Below, in pieces: positions 8,463 to 16,267 of a stretch of 64,000 nucleotides of DNA. Source of the DNA: Bacillus sp. AFS073361 (GTDB lineage Bacteria; Bacillota; Bacilli; Bacillales; Cytobacillaceae); NCBI RefSeq assembly GCF_002567005.1, contig NZ_NUZU01000039.1, positions 428,323 through 492,322 of the forward strand. Reading direction: 5' to 3'. How positions within the stretch are numbered: the stretch's first letter is position 1; every line of letters starts with the position of its first letter. The notes under the pieces are model-generated. The model had not been told where the DNA came from. It made no database searches and worked only from the letters and a program-made list of their open reading frames with translations. A program made the position numbers and the translations under genes.

Positions 8463-8942
8463 TTATAAAATGATACTTACTTTTCCGTGCGGGCGGAGAC
8501 TGTCCAATTTGAGAATGACTTTCTTGGATTGAATCTTTAATTTTCCATTTTCTTTTACCAAAATGTATTCGTTGACCCCGACATAATTGTCCAGTACTTC
8601 ACGTTTCGTACGGTAGGTAGAGAAATTGCATCTGATTTTTACGGCATCCTCTTCATTATTAACGATTCTTACATTCGTCACATTGTGAAGAGTAGTGGAG
8701 TGTGGGTATTCTACATGGGCTTCTCTTTTCAGTAATCGTAACGCCCGCTGTTCTAAACGGGCACGATCATCATGAACAAAGAAAAGCGAGTTTTTAAAAT
8801 CCGCATCAGGATTTCCGATGGGCGGAATCACATACGTTCCATTGCTTGAGAATAATGCAGCCCACTCCTTTAACTTAAACTCATCAAGAAGCTCCCCCTC
8901 ATGGAATAAAAAATCTTCAATTTCCTGACGTGTTATGTTCAT
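8463..8942 (-). CDS. Aromatic-ring-hydroxylating dioxygenase, beta subunit
   Basis: 159 residues of the ring-hydroxylating beta fold (SnoaL/NTF2-like cone). Recognisable parts are the N-terminal helix IEDFLFHEGELLDEFKLKEWAALFSSNGTY, the central HSTTLHNVTNVRI and the strand end KIQSKKVILKLD. The beta subunit has no cofactor and supports the alpha3beta3 hexamer. Its ATG overlaps the alpha stop codon by four bases (8939-8942), so the subunits are translationally coupled. It is slightly shorter than proteobacterial homologues (about 165-180 residues). A decayed second copy lies at 15672-16146. Confidence 0.85.
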   Translation of the reverse strand: MNITRQEIEDFLFHEGELLDEFKLKEWAALFSSNGTYVIPPIGNPDADFKNSLFFVHDDRARLEQRALRLLKREAHVEYPHSTTLHNVTNVRIVNNEEDAVKIRCNFSTYRTKREVLDNYVGVNEYILVKENGKLKIQSKKVILKLDSLRPHGKVSIIL

Positions 8943-10222
8943 ACTTCCACCTTCCCAGCTTCTTCTTTTTTGCTTTCCGCTGCTGTCATCCGTTTATCCC
9001 ATTCACGCCAAAATGCACGCATTTGTTCTTCATCCGTCGCTTGGGGAATTTCCCTGTTCATTCCTTTGGAAATATCATTCCATCCGACTTTTTTAGTATT
9101 TAAAAAGCCTTCCTGGCATAGTTCAAGTGCTTCATTATCATCCGGAGTCGCAAAACCGCCTGGCCCTAAAAACTCTAAGTAGCTGTCATTCCGGACCACC
9201 CTGAAACCGTCTGTTTCATTTATAGGAGATAAAGCATAGGCGGTTACTTGCATATAACCCGGTTCAATAGGATAAAAGGTTCTGATTGCAATCGCCATGA
9301 TATCATTGATGACTAGGTTAGGGAAAATTAAAATATTGCGGTTCTTTTTCGAAATGCGGTGGGCTCTTTCTTCGCCAAATTTTTCTACTAAGCGAGCATT
9401 GTTTTTGTCGATAATTTCTTTCGCCTCTTCACCGTAACCTTCAATCCATTTTCCGATTGGTCTTGGCCACGGGGCATAATATTCCATTACGGCATGTCCA
9501 TTCCCCAGAGCGCGTGCTTCCCCTGCAAGGCTGTCTTTTTCCATTATTCCGCCGCGGGTCGCAACAATATCAAAATAGGTTTTATGGGTTGGTACCCCGT
9601 GGTATAAATCAAAACTATTTTCACAAAGTAATTTCCAGTTCGCTCGTACGCTATATTCTTGGGAATCCTGCAAAACTTCCATTCCAACTTCTGTTTGATC
9701 TGCCACCAAGTCGAGATACTCTTTGGCACCTGCCAGGTATTCCTCTAATGATATAGCGTTGTCATCAAAGTTAACGAATACGAAACCGCGGTAACTTTCA
9801 AGTCGTTTGACAGCCAGCATATTTTTAGATCCATCGCAGTTATGGTCTTCCAAGAAACCAAATTTATCAGGTAATCCGACTAATTCCCCTTGCGTATTAA
9901 AGCTCCACGCATGATAGAAGCAGCGGAATACTTTTGAGTTTCCTTTTCCTTCACGGCATACGAGCGCACCCCGGTGTGGACAGGAGTTATATAATGCCCT
10001 TATTACCCCATCATTGCCGCGGGTAAATAAAAGGTTTCGTCCACCAACTTTTCTTCTATGAAAATCGCCTTTATTCGGTACTTCTGATTCATGCCCGATA
10101 TATAACCAGCATTTATCAAAAATTTCATTGCGTTCGATTTCTAAAATTTCCGGATCAATAAAAACTTCACGATTTACTTTGAATAAACACCTCTGTTGAT
10201 CATCCTTAAGATAATTGCTCAT
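8939..10222 (-). CDS. Aromatic-ring-hydroxylating dioxygenase, alpha subunit (Rieske oxygenase)
   Basis: The catalytic large subunit, 427 residues from ATG 10222. That ATG is chosen because GGGGGAG lies four bases upstream; the frame extends 29 codons further without a binding site. The Rieske [2Fe-2S] site is Cys81, His83, Cys101, His104 (CPHRG...CFYHAW). The mononuclear iron site is His208 and His213 (DLYHGVPTH) with Asp361 or Asp362 (ATPDDNEA). The length and the GGFATPDDNEAL motif recall p-cumate and benzoate-type dioxygenases. It would dihydroxylate an aromatic acid to a cis-diol. No ferredoxin or reductase partner is encoded nearby, so electrons must come from elsewhere. Confidence 0.88.
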   Translation of the reverse strand: MSNYLKDDQQRCLFKVNREVFIDPEILEIERNEIFDKCWLYIGHESEVPNKGDFHRRKVGGRNLLFTRGNDGVIRALYNSCPHRGALVCREGKGNSKVFRCFYHAWSFNTQGELVGLPDKFGFLEDHNCDGSKNMLAVKRLESYRGFVFVNFDDNAISLEEYLAGAKEYLDLVADQTEVGMEVLQDSQEYSVRANWKLLCENSFDLYHGVPTHKTYFDIVATRGGIMEKDSLAGEARALGNGHAVMEYYAPWPRPIGKWIEGYGEEAKEIIDKNNARLVEKFGEERAHRISKKNRNILIFPNLVINDIMAIAIRTFYPIEPGYMQVTAYALSPINETDGFRVVRNDSYLEFLGPGGFATPDDNEALELCQEGFLNTKKVGWNDISKGMNREIPQATDEEQMRAFWREWDKRMTAAESKKEEAGKVEV

Positions 10223-10314
10223 TGGCTCTCCCCCTAAATAAGTTTTTTTGTAAACCTGCTCATCATCTATGTCAGTTCTGAAAGAGGTTTTAGAAAACCT
10301 TAAAATCATTTTTA

Positions 10315-10566
10315 TTACATCGTGCTTCCGTCATTTACACTAATCACTTGGCCCGTAATAAAAGTCGCCTTATCGGAAGCAAGGAATACGACGGCATCCG
10401 CCACTTCTTCCGGATTGGTCCCTGTAACCAATACAGTCGCACCTACTTGTGATAAACCAATTGCAACCGCTTTCCCAATTCCTTGTGAAGAACCTGTTAC
10501 ATGGCTACTCTCCCTTCCAAAAGATAGGCTTGTGATTGACTCTACGACTCGACATGCTAATATCAC
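10315..10566 (-). pseudogene. SDR dehydrogenase with its catalytic core deleted
   Basis: This 83-codon frame joins the Rossmann start of a short-chain dehydrogenase (VTGSSQGIGKAVAIGLSQVG, the TGxxxGIG cofactor motif) directly to the family's C-terminal end (NPEEVADAVVFLASDKA, then ITGQVISVNDGSTM). About 150 residues between them, including the catalytic Ser and the YxxxK motif, are missing. The junction is in frame at LVTG/TNPEE. It sits first in the operon, just before the Rieske alpha gene, where a cis-diol dehydrogenase is expected, so the pathway's second step may have to be supplied from elsewhere. A functional short protein seems unlikely. Confidence 0.8.
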
Positions 10567-10604
10567 CTCTTTTCCTTGTAATCTCTTTTTTGGTTTGTAA
10601 AGAA

Positions 10605-11010
10605 AATGGTCTGTTTCCTTTTTGTCGTGACAATCAAATACACAAAAACTAACATCATTCCGGATACCTCAACTAAATGTAATCGCATCCAAAACATAAC
10701 TCAGTGTGCTTAGGTAAACAGCGTTTAATGCATTTTTCCAGATAATATCTGAACATATTGACATTTAAAATTTCAGAATATTATCTTAATTGGTTTAATT
10801 TTAAATCTTTTTTTTGTGAAAATCTAATCGAAATATTCTTACCTTTATTGACTAAATTCAAGATTTTATTTATATATAAACATCATGAATACTCTGTTAA
10901 CCCCTGTGCAAAGAGATGATTTAAAAGGAATAATAATAGATTTCGTTTGTCCTGAGTAAATTTTAAAGACATTTAAATAGTCATGACATAATAAAAAAAG
11001 GTAAGGGGAA
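10605..11010. repeat. Upstream region of the dioxygenase operon, copy A of a duplicated segment
   Basis: About 400 bp before the SDR remnant that aligns along its length with 16266-16660. Shared stretches include TGTCGTGAC, AAATGTAATCGCATCCAAAA, GAATATTATCTT, TTAATTTTAAATCTTTT and TTGTCCTGAGT. No gene is visible. It most likely carries the operon promoter, but I could not fix a -35/-10 pair. The next 80 bases are featureless up to the terminator at 11090. Confidence 0.65.
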
Positions 11011-11089
11011 CTCGAAATTATAAAAGGAATAAACTAAAAGAATCTTTATATTTGTTTAAAATCACTTGAAAACTTTACCATATTAAAAA

Positions 11090-11126
11090 CCCCCTTAAGT
11101 AGGATTATTAGTCCAACTTAAGGGGG
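11090..11126 (-). terminator. Terminator after small gene 11226-11399
   Basis: CCCCCTTAAGT and ACTTAAGGGGG form a perfect 11-bp stem with a 15-base loop. On the minus strand it is followed by TTTTTAA, as expected downstream of the small gene. Confidence 0.75.
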
Positions 11127-11225
11127 TAACTTCATTAAGTTACCTTTTTCTAATGACTAAAATATTGTTTATTACAGTGTTATTTACTGCTAAAAAAGTT
11201 TCCTCCCCTCCGAAAAGTGAACCCG

Positions 11226-11399
11226 TTACTTTTCCTCCTGGCTCCTATTTGTTGAAACTGGATGAATTACATAATAGAATCCTAAAATATTTTCAATTTC
11301 TCCTATGTCTAAATATTCATCTGATAAATCTTTAAGCACTATCTGTGCATCTTGAATATCCAATTTCTCTAGTTTTTCAATGAGTTCAGATACTGTCAT
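11226..11399 (-). CDS. Small acidic protein of unknown function, 57 residues
   Basis: Found by hand translation. ATG 11399 is preceded by GGAGG at about ten bases, the frame reads 57 codons to TAA 11226, and a strong intrinsic terminator follows at 11090-11126. Together these make a complete small transcription unit. The protein starts MTVSELIEKLEKLDIQDAQ, continues with LKDLSDEYLDIGEIENI and ends in SQEEK. It is acidic, amphipathic and mostly helical, with no membrane segment or Cys. The MTVSELIEKL opening resembles short phage- or plasmid-borne proteins of unknown role, but I do not recognise the family. Confidence 0.6.
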   Translation of the reverse strand: MTVSELIEKLEKLDIQDAQIVLKDLSDEYLDIGEIENILGFYYVIHPVSTNRSQEEK

Positions 11400-11433
11400 T
11401 TCTTATTTTCCTCCATTAAAATGAAAAGCTTCC

Positions 11434-11559
11434 TTTGGAAATTTGCTGACAATTGGGGATTCTAGCATGATTGGAACTCAAGTTATTATCCACCCTGCCG
11501 GGATTTCCGGATTCATTCGGCTTGCGGGGGTCCCGCTTCCATTTGTCAGCTACGGGTAA
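11434..11559 (+). pseudogene. Fragment of an FtsW/RodA/SpoVE-family gene
   Basis: One frame reads FGNLLTIGDSSMIGTQVIIH and then GFIRLAGVPLPFVSYG before a stop. The block TQ.II...G..G.I.L.GVPLPFVSYG is the conserved extracellular motif of SEDS glycosyltransferases (GVxLPFISYG). It is about 40 codons of an originally about 400-codon gene with no start or remainder. From 11560 to 11890 I see nothing assignable; a 73-codon minus-strand frame there (11604-11825) has no recognisable features. Confidence 0.55.
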
Positions 11560-11891
11560 ATTTTCTCTAAGTGCGAAACCAATTAAGCAATTCCCACTTG
11601 GTTCTATTTCTTATTTGTAAAATCTTTTAAAGAAACCTTTACCGATGTCTGCAATGTTTTTATAATGAGTTTGCACCTGGAAGATTGACCTGAAAACAAT
11701 GGATTATTATGATAAAAAAATTCGTTAATGTAACGAATAAAATCAGACAGATATAAAAAATACCAATTCAACAAGATGAATGGGTATGCCTTTAAATCTA
11801 TTTCTACTATGGCTAATAACAACAATATGAGTGAATAACAAGAAGAGGTGTAGCGAACCTCCCTTAAGGGGATGTCAGTACCTCAGGTTTA

Positions 11892-11923
11892 TCGACAAAC
11901 CCGAATATTTTCGAATTTGTCGA
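11892..11923. repeat. Imperfect inverted repeat, possible end of a lost insertion sequence
   Basis: TCGACAAACCCGAA and TTCGAATTTGTCGA pair in 12 of 14 positions around TATT. The following CAGTCTGAACTCCC and the terminator recall the 3' end of transposase genes in Bacillus, but no transposase frame survives, so the origin is uncertain. Confidence 0.3.
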
Positions 11924-11930
11924 CAGTCTG

Positions 11931-11968
11931 AACTCCCTTTCAAAAAATATAGGGAGTTTTAATTTTTT
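11931..11968 (+). terminator. Plus-strand intrinsic terminator
   Basis: AACTCCC (11931-11937) pairs with GGGAGTT (11952-11958), followed by a T-rich run (TTAATTTTTT). No intact plus-strand gene precedes it, so it probably belonged to a lost element. Confidence 0.6.
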
Positions 11969-12059
11969 ATTTCTAAGGTTGTGAAAAATTACCTTTATAA
12001 AAACAACTAATAGTTTGTCATTTTTCTAGAATACAGTTACTAGACTCATGCTTATTCGT

Positions 12060-12248
12060 TTATTTTCTATCAGAAACCGGTACACCGGCAACTCCCCAAT
12101 GAGTTTTTGGCATTTCATTTACCAATACTCGAACGCCAGTTTTTGGTACAACTAATGTTTCAACAACAGTATCAGTAATATTTTCAATTAATGCTTTTAT
12201 TTTTTCAGGTGGTCTACCTTCCATAATATTTACTTGAATAAGTGGCAT
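12060..12248 (-). CDS. 4-oxalocrotonate tautomerase
   Basis: A 62-residue tautomerase. After Met removal the catalytic Pro1 is exposed (PLIQVNIMEGR), and Arg11, Arg39 (VRVLVNEM) and an aromatic residue at position 50 (THWG) match the active site of 4-OT; the family Phe50 is Trp here. It ketonises 2-hydroxymuconate to 2-oxo-3-hexenedioate as part of a homohexamer. AAAGGGGAA precedes ATG 12248. It is the last gene of the lower meta-cleavage operon, 59 bp after the decarboxylase. Confidence 0.9.
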   Translation of the reverse strand: MPLIQVNIMEGRPPEKIKALIENITDTVVETLVVPKTGVRVLVNEMPKTHWGVAGVPVSDRK

Positions 12249-12307
12249 GGTAATTCCCCTTTCATAAATTATATTTTCCTATTGTAATATGTTTTAAAAT
12301 TGCTGAT

Positions 12308-13096
12308 TTATTTACCAACAGAGAAAGTTACTTCGCCCAAGCCATCAAATTTACCTGAAACAACGTCGCCAACTTTTAACAATATTGCACTTGTTAAGGC
12401 TCCCGATAATATGATTTCGCCTTTTTTAATTTTATCTCCTTTTCTGGCGAGCATGTTTGCCAATACTGCAATGGCATTGGCAGGATGTCCTAAAACGGCA
12501 GCCCCAGCGCCCAATTCTTTAGTTTGTCCATTAATGGATAAAGTCGCCCCTACTAATTCAAGTTCAAAGTCATTTGGTTTTCGAAGTGTGTTACCAAATA
12601 CGACCCTTGAAGTAGATGCATTATCAGCAATTACATCTGTGTGGGTAAAGTTAAAATTTTCATAGCGGCTATCAATAATTTCAAGTGCAGGTAAAACATA
12701 CTCTGTTTTAGCTAACACTTGTGAGCCGGTAATTCCAGGTCCTTCAATATCTTCGCCAATCAAAAACGCAATTTCTGCTTCCACTTTTGGATGGATCAGA
12801 TCAGAAAATGGAAGAACACCACCGTTATCGATCAACATATAATCAAACACATATCCGTAAATTGGCTCAGTAACGCCCATTTGTTCCCACTTCGCCTTGC
12901 TTGTTAATCCCATCTTAGGGCCAATGATTCTTCGGCCCTCGTCTAATTTTTTTTGAACAAGCAGTTCCTGTGCCTGATAAGCTTCCTCAACTGTTAAATC
13001 AGGTTTAAACGTCTTAGTTACCTTTACAACTTCACGTTTTTCTACTTCCGCAGCAACTAAGTAATCAGCAATTTGTTTAATAATTTCACTTGCCAT
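12308..13096 (-). CDS. 4-oxalocrotonate (2-oxo-3-hexenedioate) decarboxylase, DmpH/XylI type
   Basis: 262 residues of the fumarylacetoacetase-like hydratase/decarboxylase superfamily. It carries the decarboxylase-specific blocks GPKMGLTSKAKWEQMGV, PIYGYVFDYM, LIHPKVEAEIAFL and ALEIIDSRYENFNF, plus VIADNASTSRVVFG. The metal is bound by the Glu residues of HPKVEAEIAF. It releases CO2 from 2-oxo-3-hexenedioate to give 2-oxopent-4-enoate, usually as a complex with the hydratase encoded just upstream. GGAGG precedes ATG 13096. The SRYENF and STSR signatures separate it from the paralogous hydratase. Confidence 0.85.
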   Translation of the reverse strand: MASEIIKQIADYLVAAEVEKREVVKVTKTFKPDLTVEEAYQAQELLVQKKLDEGRRIIGPKMGLTSKAKWEQMGVTEPIYGYVFDYMLIDNGGVLPFSDLIHPKVEAEIAFLIGEDIEGPGITGSQVLAKTEYVLPALEIIDSRYENFNFTHTDVIADNASTSRVVFGNTLRKPNDFELELVGATLSINGQTKELGAGAAVLGHPANAIAVLANMLARKGDKIKKGEIILSGALTSAILLKVGDVVSGKFDGLGEVTFSVGK

Positions 13097-13140
13097 ACCT
13101 TTTCCTCCTTTGATCCAGATTCAGTATCTATTTATGCCAA

Positions 13141-13920
13141 TTATTTAAAGTTAACGCTTACTTGACCAAGATGAGCAAATCTTGCTGTAAAATTGTCGCC
13201 CGGATTAACGACAACCATGCCGGAAAGTGCACCCGAAAGGATTACTTCACCTGCTTTAAGAGTAATATCATAATCTGCTAAACGATTCGCCAGCCATGCA
13301 ACACAAGTTGCCGGATTTCCAAGTGCAGCGGCTCCAACACCTGTATTGGCAACTTCACCATTTTGCAAAAGTACCATGCCTATTAATTCCAAATTAATAT
13401 CTTGAATTTTTGTAGGCTTGCCACCCAATACAAATAATCCGGATGAAGCATTATCAGCGACCGTGTCTGGTAGCTTAATTTTCCAATCTTGTATCCGACT
13501 ATCTACAATTTCTAAAGCAGGAACAACATAATCTGTTGCTTGTAGCACATCAAGAACAGTTACACTCGGACCTTTTAAATCTTTCTTTAAAATAAATGCA
13601 ATTTCACCTTCTACTTTCGGCTGAAGCATGTTTTCACAAAAAATAGTACCTCCATTTTCAACGACCATGCTGTCTAATAGATGTCCATAGTCAGGCTCAT
13701 CAACACCCAACATTTTTTGTACGGCAACAGAGGTTAATCCAATTTTTTTGCCAACAATTTTCTGTCCTTCAGCTAGCTTCTTTTTAATATTTTCCAATTG
13801 AATATAATATGCCTTATCTACAGTAATTTCTGGATCTACCACAGTTAGCGGATTAATTCCAACGCGTTTTTTTTCAGCTTCTAATAATTTAGCAGCAAAC
13901 TTTTCAATTTTACTAGTCAA
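13141..13920 (-). CDS. 2-oxopent-4-enoate hydratase, DmpE/XylJ/MhpD type
   Basis: 259 residues. Hydratase signatures are GKKIGLTSVAVQKMLGV, EPDYGHLLDSMV, LQPKVEGEIAFIL, ALEIVDSRIQDWKI and DTVADNASSGLFVLG. It adds water to 2-hydroxypenta-2,4-dienoate to give 4-hydroxy-2-oxovalerate, with a divalent metal held by the Glu residues of PKVEGEIAF. The start is TTG 13920, with AAAGGA nine bases upstream. A terminator-like hairpin (13992-14022) separates it from the dehydrogenase gene, and TATAAT before it suggests its own promoter. The aldolase and acetaldehyde dehydrogenase that normally follow are absent here. Confidence 0.87.
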   Translation of the reverse strand: MTSKIEKFAAKLLEAEKKRVGINPLTVVDPEITVDKAYYIQLENIKKKLAEGQKIVGKKIGLTSVAVQKMLGVDEPDYGHLLDSMVVENGGTIFCENMLQPKVEGEIAFILKKDLKGPSVTVLDVLQATDYVVPALEIVDSRIQDWKIKLPDTVADNASSGLFVLGGKPTKIQDINLELIGMVLLQNGEVANTGVGAAALGNPATCVAWLANRLADYDITLKAGEVILSGALSGMVVVNPGDNFTARFAHLGQVSVNFK

Positions 13921-13991
13921 TTGAATATATCCTTTCTATTATAAATGTATTTTGACACTGTTTAGTATAAGCTGAGAAACATTCAAAAAAG

Positions 13992-14022
13992 TTGCACGGT
14001 ATATCTTATTTAAACCGTGCAA
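13992..14022 (-). terminator. Hairpin between semialdehyde dehydrogenase and hydratase genes
   Basis: TTGCACGGT and ACCGTGCAA form a perfect 9-bp stem, followed on the minus strand by CTTTTTT. It should end or attenuate dehydrogenase transcripts before the hydratase-decarboxylase-tautomerase genes. Confidence 0.7.
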
Positions 14023-14044
14023 TATATCCATGTTAAAAAAAAAA

Positions 14045-15532
14045 TTAAAGTTTAACACAAATATTAGATATTTCAGTGTAGAATTCCCAACTGTGACTAC
14101 CGCCAACACGACCTAGTCCACTGTCTTTCGTACCTCCGAATGGAGTTCTAAGATCACGTACAAACCAGCAGTTGATGTAAGATAAACCTGATACAATTTT
14201 TTGGGCTACACGGTGTGCACGACGGATATCGTTAGTCCAGATTGTGTTACTTAAGCCCATCCGAGTGTCGTTTGCTGCCGAAATCACTTCTTCTTCTGTG
14301 TCAAATGGAATAACTGTAACAACCGGTCCAAAGATTTCTTCACGAACACAACGAGATCTGTCATCTAGACCAGTAATGATGGTTGGTTCTATGAAATATC
14401 CTTTATCCAAACCATCAGGGCGCTTACCTCCTGTAACGAAAGTACCGCCTTCTTCTTCAGCAATTTTCAGGTAGCTCATTACTTTATCATAGTGTACTTT
14501 GGCGACTAATGCGCCTTGATCATTGCTCATATCAAATGGATCGCCAACTTTTAATTCTCTTGTTTTAGATGCAAATCTTTCTACGAATTCATCAAAAATT
14601 GGACGTTCAACATAGATTCTTGAACCGCAGACACAAACTTCCCCTTGATTTGTAAAACTTGATCTAATGGTTGTTGCCACTACTTCATCAATTTCGACAT
14701 CTGCAAAGATAATGTTAGGGTTTTTACCGCCTAATTCGAAAGAAAGCTTTTTTAGTGTAGGCGCAGCTTCTTCCATGATTTTAGCACCTGTAGATACTTG
14801 CCCGATAAAACCGATACCAGCAATGTCAGGGTGTTTGTTGATTGCACTTCCAGCACCAGGTCCAAAACCGTGAACCAAGTTTACAACTCCATCCGGAACA
14901 CCAGCTTCTTTAAGAATTTCCATTAATCTTGTTGCAGTCATCGGGGTTATTTCAGATGGCTTAATCACTACTGTACATCCTGCAGCCAAAGCTGGAGCTA
15001 ATTTCCATGTTAATAAGAATAATGGAAGATTCCATGGCTGGATTAATCCAACTACTCCAATCGGGCGGCGATATCCGTAGTTAAGCGCATAGTGAGTTTC
15101 ATCTTGGTATGCCTCTGTTCCTATAGAAATCATGTAATCAGCAAAAAAATGGAAGTTTGCTGCTGCACGAGGAGCATCAACGTGACGTGAGAATTTAAGG
15201 TGCTTACCAGTATCTAATGATTCTAATTGTGCGATTTCTTCTTGTCTTGCTTCAAGAATGTCACCAACTTTGCGGATAATTCTTGAACGTTCATTTACAG
15301 TCATTTTTCCCCATTGGCCCTCTTCAAAAGCACGTTTAGCAGCTTTAACAGCTAAATCAATATCTGCCGCGTTTCCTTCTGCAACTGTACCATAAACTTC
15401 CTCAGTTACAGGATTCACGTTATTAAACGTTTTTCCATCTACAGATTCAACAAATTTACCGTCGATATAATGTAAACAATCAAATGGTTTTACGATAGGT
15501 TCAACTACTGTTTTAGTTTCGACTTGCGCCAT
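14045..15532 (-). CDS. 2-hydroxymuconic/2-aminomuconic semialdehyde dehydrogenase (ALDH family)
   Basis: 495 residues of the NAD-dependent aldehyde dehydrogenase family. Landmarks are the oxyanion Asn168 (QPWNLP), the NAD-binding Lys191 (VIKPSE), Glu266 (FELGGKNP) and catalytic Cys300 (NQGEVCVCGS). The ending NCWFVRDLRTPFGGTKDSG, then GRVGGSHSWEFYTEISN, is characteristic of hydroxymuconic semialdehyde dehydrogenases. A loop normally reading FTGS..TG is GFIGQVSTG here. It would oxidise the decarboxylated ring-cleavage product to 2-hydroxymuconate (or the amino analogue). AAGGAGGAATT precedes ATG 15532. Directly upstream lie direct repeats and then the decayed second dioxygenase copy, whose promoter may still drive it. 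Confidence 0.87.
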   Translation of the reverse strand: MAQVETKTVVEPIVKPFDCLHYIDGKFVESVDGKTFNNVNPVTEEVYGTVAEGNAADIDLAVKAAKRAFEEGQWGKMTVNERSRIIRKVGDILEARQEEIAQLESLDTGKHLKFSRHVDAPRAAANFHFFADYMISIGTEAYQDETHYALNYGYRRPIGVVGLIQPWNLPLFLLTWKLAPALAAGCTVVIKPSEITPMTATRLMEILKEAGVPDGVVNLVHGFGPGAGSAINKHPDIAGIGFIGQVSTGAKIMEEAAPTLKKLSFELGGKNPNIIFADVEIDEVVATTIRSSFTNQGEVCVCGSRIYVERPIFDEFVERFASKTRELKVGDPFDMSNDQGALVAKVHYDKVMSYLKIAEEEGGTFVTGGKRPDGLDKGYFIEPTIITGLDDRSRCVREEIFGPVVTVIPFDTEEEVISAANDTRMGLSNTIWTNDIRRAHRVAQKIVSGLSYINCWFVRDLRTPFGGTKDSGLGRVGGSHSWEFYTEISNICVKL

Positions 15533-15578
15533 TCATAATTCCTCCTTGGTTTTGATTTTAATATTTTCTAAATATAGC

Positions 15579-15620
15579 GTTAATGCTTACATGTTTTATG
15601 TTAATGCTTATTTGTTAATG
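15579..15620. promoter_or_regulatory. Helically phased direct repeats upstream of the semialdehyde dehydrogenase operon
   Basis: GTTAATGCTTA occurs at 15579-15589 and again at 15600-15610, exactly 21 bp (two helical turns) apart, with a third partial GTTAATG at 15614-15620. The phasing suggests cooperative binding of a regulator. The TTAATG core matches the half-site of the palindrome before the LysR gene, and GTTAATG also occurs at 8416-8422 before the extradiol dioxygenase gene. Confidence 0.5.
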
Positions 15621-15671
15621 GAACTTTCCACTTCACTTAAAAGATTTAAAAAAGTGTGCGTCTTACCCAAC

Positions 15672-16146
15672 CTAAATTATAAGATAATGCTTACTTGTCC
15701 GTGCGGAAGGAGGCTGTCTAGTTTTAGGATGACTTTCTTGGATTGAATCTTTAATTCTTCTTTTTCTTTTACCAAGATGTATTCGTTGACTCCGACGTAA
15801 TTGTCGAGCACTTCACGTTTTGTGGGATAGGTTGAGTATATGCAGCTTACCTTACGGCATCCCCTTCATTACTAACGATTCTTACATTCGTGATATTGTG
15901 AAGAGTAGTTGAATGCGGATATTCTACCCGGACCTCTTTTTCAATAATCGTAACGCCCCTGTTTTTGACGGGCTCGATTTTCATGAACGAAGAAATTTTT
16001 AAAAGTCCGCATCAGAATTTCCGATGGTCGGAATCACATACGTTCCATTGCTTGCGAATAATGTAGCCCACTCCTTTAGCTTAAACTCATCATGAGGTTT
16101 CGCCTCATGGACTAAAAGATCCTCAATTTCCTGACGTGTTATGTTC
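15672..16146 (-). pseudogene. Decayed second copy of the dioxygenase beta subunit
   Basis: This stretch aligns with the intact beta gene (8463-8942) over its whole length, for example TCCGTGCGG...GGCTGTCTAG, ACTTTCTTGGATTGAATC, GATGTATTCGTTGAC and the end TCCTGACGTGTTATGTTCAT. Frameshifts and small deletions break the frame in several places. It proves a second, once complete copy of the alpha-beta genes upstream of the dehydrogenase operon. Confidence 0.85.
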
Positions 16147-16267
16147 ATACTTTCACCTTCCCAGCTTCTTCATTTTTGCTTTCCGCTGCTGTCCTCCGTT
16201 TATCCCATTCAAGCCAAAAGGAACGCATTTGTTCTTCATCCGTCGCTTGGAGAATTTCCCTGTTCAT
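16144..16267 (-). pseudogene. C-terminal fragment of a second dioxygenase alpha subunit
   Basis: Matches 8939-9066 of the intact alpha gene (last about 42 codons: the block encoding MRAFWREWDKRMTAAESK-like residues). At about 16267 the match jumps to the equivalent of about 10618, so a deletion removed most of alpha and the SDR gene in this copy. Confidence 0.82.
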
